DNA of 6,519 nt from Methanocellales archaeon (GTDB lineage Archaea > Halobacteriota > UBA148 > JAUWXC01). The stretch spans positions 1-6,519 of the forward strand of contig JAUWXC010000043.1 of NCBI GenBank assembly GCA_030616565.1, written 5' to 3'. The notes beneath the pieces were generated by a model, which was not told where the DNA came from, made no database searches, and was given only the letters and a program-made list of their open reading frames with translations. Made by a program: the position numbers and the translations under genes. Below are positions 5,435 to 6,519 of this stretch, one piece after another (the stretch's first letter is position 1; every line of letters starts with the position of its first letter).

Positions 5435-6519
5435 ATGAGCGATCTTCTGCAAATATACGAGCGATTGGAGGGCATTACCTTAGAGGAGTTCAAGGAAAAG
5501 GTGCAAGAGAAGATTAAATCGATGGGTGAGCTGTGCGATGAAAAAACAGCCGCCATGCTTGTAGCACACGACCTTGGCATGGATGTCGCCCCAAAGATTC
5601 CTGCCGTGAAGATCGGTGAGATTTCGCCGGACGTGAAAAACGTGAGCTTTGTCGGCAAAGTCGTAGACGTATATGAACCGCGCGAGTTCACCAGAGAGGA
5701 TGGGTCGCTTGGAAGGGTGGCAAACATCCTCGTATCAGATGAAACCGGATCAATCAGGGTTGCCTTGTGGAATGACCTGGCGGATTTGGTCAAGGTCGAT
5801 GAACTCAAAATAGGGCAGGTGGTCAGGGCCAATGGATATGTGAAGGAGGGTTACACCGGCATCGAGGTTAGCATAGGAAGGGGCGGTAGTCTGGAGTTCG
5901 TTGAGGATAAAGACATCGCCATCAAAACGCATAAAATCCATGAGATTAAGGCTGGCATGAATGGCATCAACGTCGTTGGAAAGGTGCTTGATGTTGATGA
6001 GATGCGCACGTTTGCGCGAGAGGATGGGACGGAAGGGTGTGTTTGCAGTCTCACCATTGGAGATGAGACGGGCAAGATCAGGACTGTACTGTGGGGTGAT
6101 GATGCGAAGGATGTGAAGTTTGCCCCTGGGGATGTCGTAGGGATAAAAAATGGATACTCCAAGGAGGGCTATGGAGGCGTGGAAATTCACATTGGAGCCA
6201 GAAGTTCCATAAAAAAGAGTGACGAACAGGTGGAGTACTCGGAGAAAATCACGAAAATCGGTGACATAGGAATAAACGAGACGTGCGATGTGAGAGGAAT
6301 CGTAACCGAGATTGACGATAAGAGGGAGTTCACCAGGAGTGATGGTAGCCCTAGCAAGGTGGCAAACATAAGGATTGCGGATGAGACAGGAGGCATCAGG
6401 GTAGTATTATGGGGGGAGCAAGCCGATTTAATCGATCAGATGAATATCGGGACTAAACTCAAAATCACGGACGGGTACGTCAAAGCAGGTTGGGGCGGAG
6501 AAGTGGAATTGAACGTTGG
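5435..6519 (+). CDS. rpa: Replication protein A, single-stranded DNA-binding, 3' end beyond the window
   Basis: Open from the ATG to the right edge (361 complete codons). It binds single-stranded DNA in replication, recombination and repair. Residues 1-50 form a helical segment (IYERLEGITLEEFKEKV) typical of archaeal RPA. Three OB folds follow, at about 60-157, 168-258 and 274 to the edge. Each repeats the same core: REFTREDGS...ANILVSDETGSIRVALW (83-112), RTFAREDGTE...IGDETGKIRTVLW (191-220) and REFTRSDGSP...IADETGGIRVVLW (297-326). The Trp that ends each core (112, 220, 326) is likely to stack on DNA bases. Folds 1 and 3 are closer to each other than to fold 2. Methanosarcina-type RPA1 has four OB folds and a zinc finger, so another fold or a zinc finger may follow outside the window. 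A strong ribosome site and a divergent promoter shared with leuC precede it. Confidence 0.92.
   Translation, partial: MSDLLQIYERLEGITLEEFKEKVQEKIKSMGELCDEKTAAMLVAHDLGMDVAPKIPAVKIGEISPDVKNVSFVGKVVDVYEPREFTREDGSLGRVANILVSDETGSIRVALWNDLADLVKVDELKIGQVVRANGYVKEGYTGIEVSIGRGGSLEFVEDKDIAIKTHKIHEIKAGMNGINVVGKVLDVDEMRTFAREDGTEGCVCSLTIGDETGKIRTVLWGDDAKDVKFAPGDVVGIKNGYSKEGYGGVEIHIGARSSIKKSDEQVEYSEKITKIGDIGINETCDVRGIVTEIDDKREFTRSDGSPSKVANIRIADETGGIRVVLWGEQADLIDQMNIGTKLKITDGYVKAGWGGEVELNV
5684..6412 (+). repeat. Internally repeated OB-fold coding segments in rpa
   Basis: The cores of OB folds 1 (5684-5770) and 3 (6326-6412) are recognisably similar in DNA as well as protein: both begin GAGTTCACCAG and share GGTGGCAAACAT about 30 bases later. 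The fold 2 core (6005-6094) is more diverged. This points to duplication within the gene, with folds 1 and 3 either more recently related or kept alike by selection or recombination. Confidence 0.6.

Noticed and set aside
5422..6396. Several minus-strand open frames opposite rpa
   Set aside because: The plus strand encodes three OB folds with a strong ribosome site; the minus frames are Ser/Pro/Leu-rich shadows.
1..6519. CRISPR array, insertion sequence, phage attachment or defence genes
   Set aside because: No spaced direct repeats, transposase motifs, terminal inverted repeats or duplicated tRNA end are visible.

Overview
The window reads as archaeal chromosome, most likely a euryarchaeote of the methanogen/ANME-type (Halobacteriota) lineages. 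The evidence is a tRNA gene interrupted by a bulge-helix-bulge intron, TATA-like boxes about 25 bases upstream of likely transcript starts, a DUF1699-like protein (a family I know from Methanosarcina-type archaea), and a multi-OB-fold archaeal replication protein A. The lineage assignment is inference; no rRNA or methanogenesis gene is present.

Layout. Positions 1-776 (minus) hold the first 258 codons of a V4R-domain protein that runs off the left edge. Next (920-1660, minus) is an unrecognised membrane protein with about seven hydrophobic segments, then (1791-2189, minus) a small DUF1699-like protein. A tRNA-Arg(GCG) with a 52-base intron lies at 2262-2386 (minus). Positions 2428-5361 (minus) hold a tight leuC-leuD-leuB operon: the two subunits of an isopropylmalate-isomerase-type hydro-lyase followed by an isopropylmalate-dehydrogenase-type enzyme. 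From 5435 to the right edge (plus) runs the 5' part of an rpa gene with three OB folds visible, divergently transcribed from leuC across a 73-base AT-rich intergenic region.

Function. LeuCD would isomerise 2-isopropylmalate to 3-isopropylmalate and LeuB would oxidise and decarboxylate it to 2-oxoisocaproate, the middle steps of leucine synthesis. No leuA-type synthase is in the window, so related chain-elongation substrates cannot be excluded. The dehydrogenase carries a Lys-Tyr pair at the coenzyme-specificity position, which predicts NADP rather than NAD.

The least ordinary features are: leuC, leuD and leuB lie in one continuous reading frame separated only by two amber (TAG) codons; the NADP-type signature in a LeuB-like enzyme; the intron-containing tRNA-Arg just downstream of the operon; and an uncharacterised V4R / membrane protein / DUF1699 cluster. 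I see no mobile element, CRISPR array, rRNA or defence system. No stretch longer than 300 bases lacks a gene.
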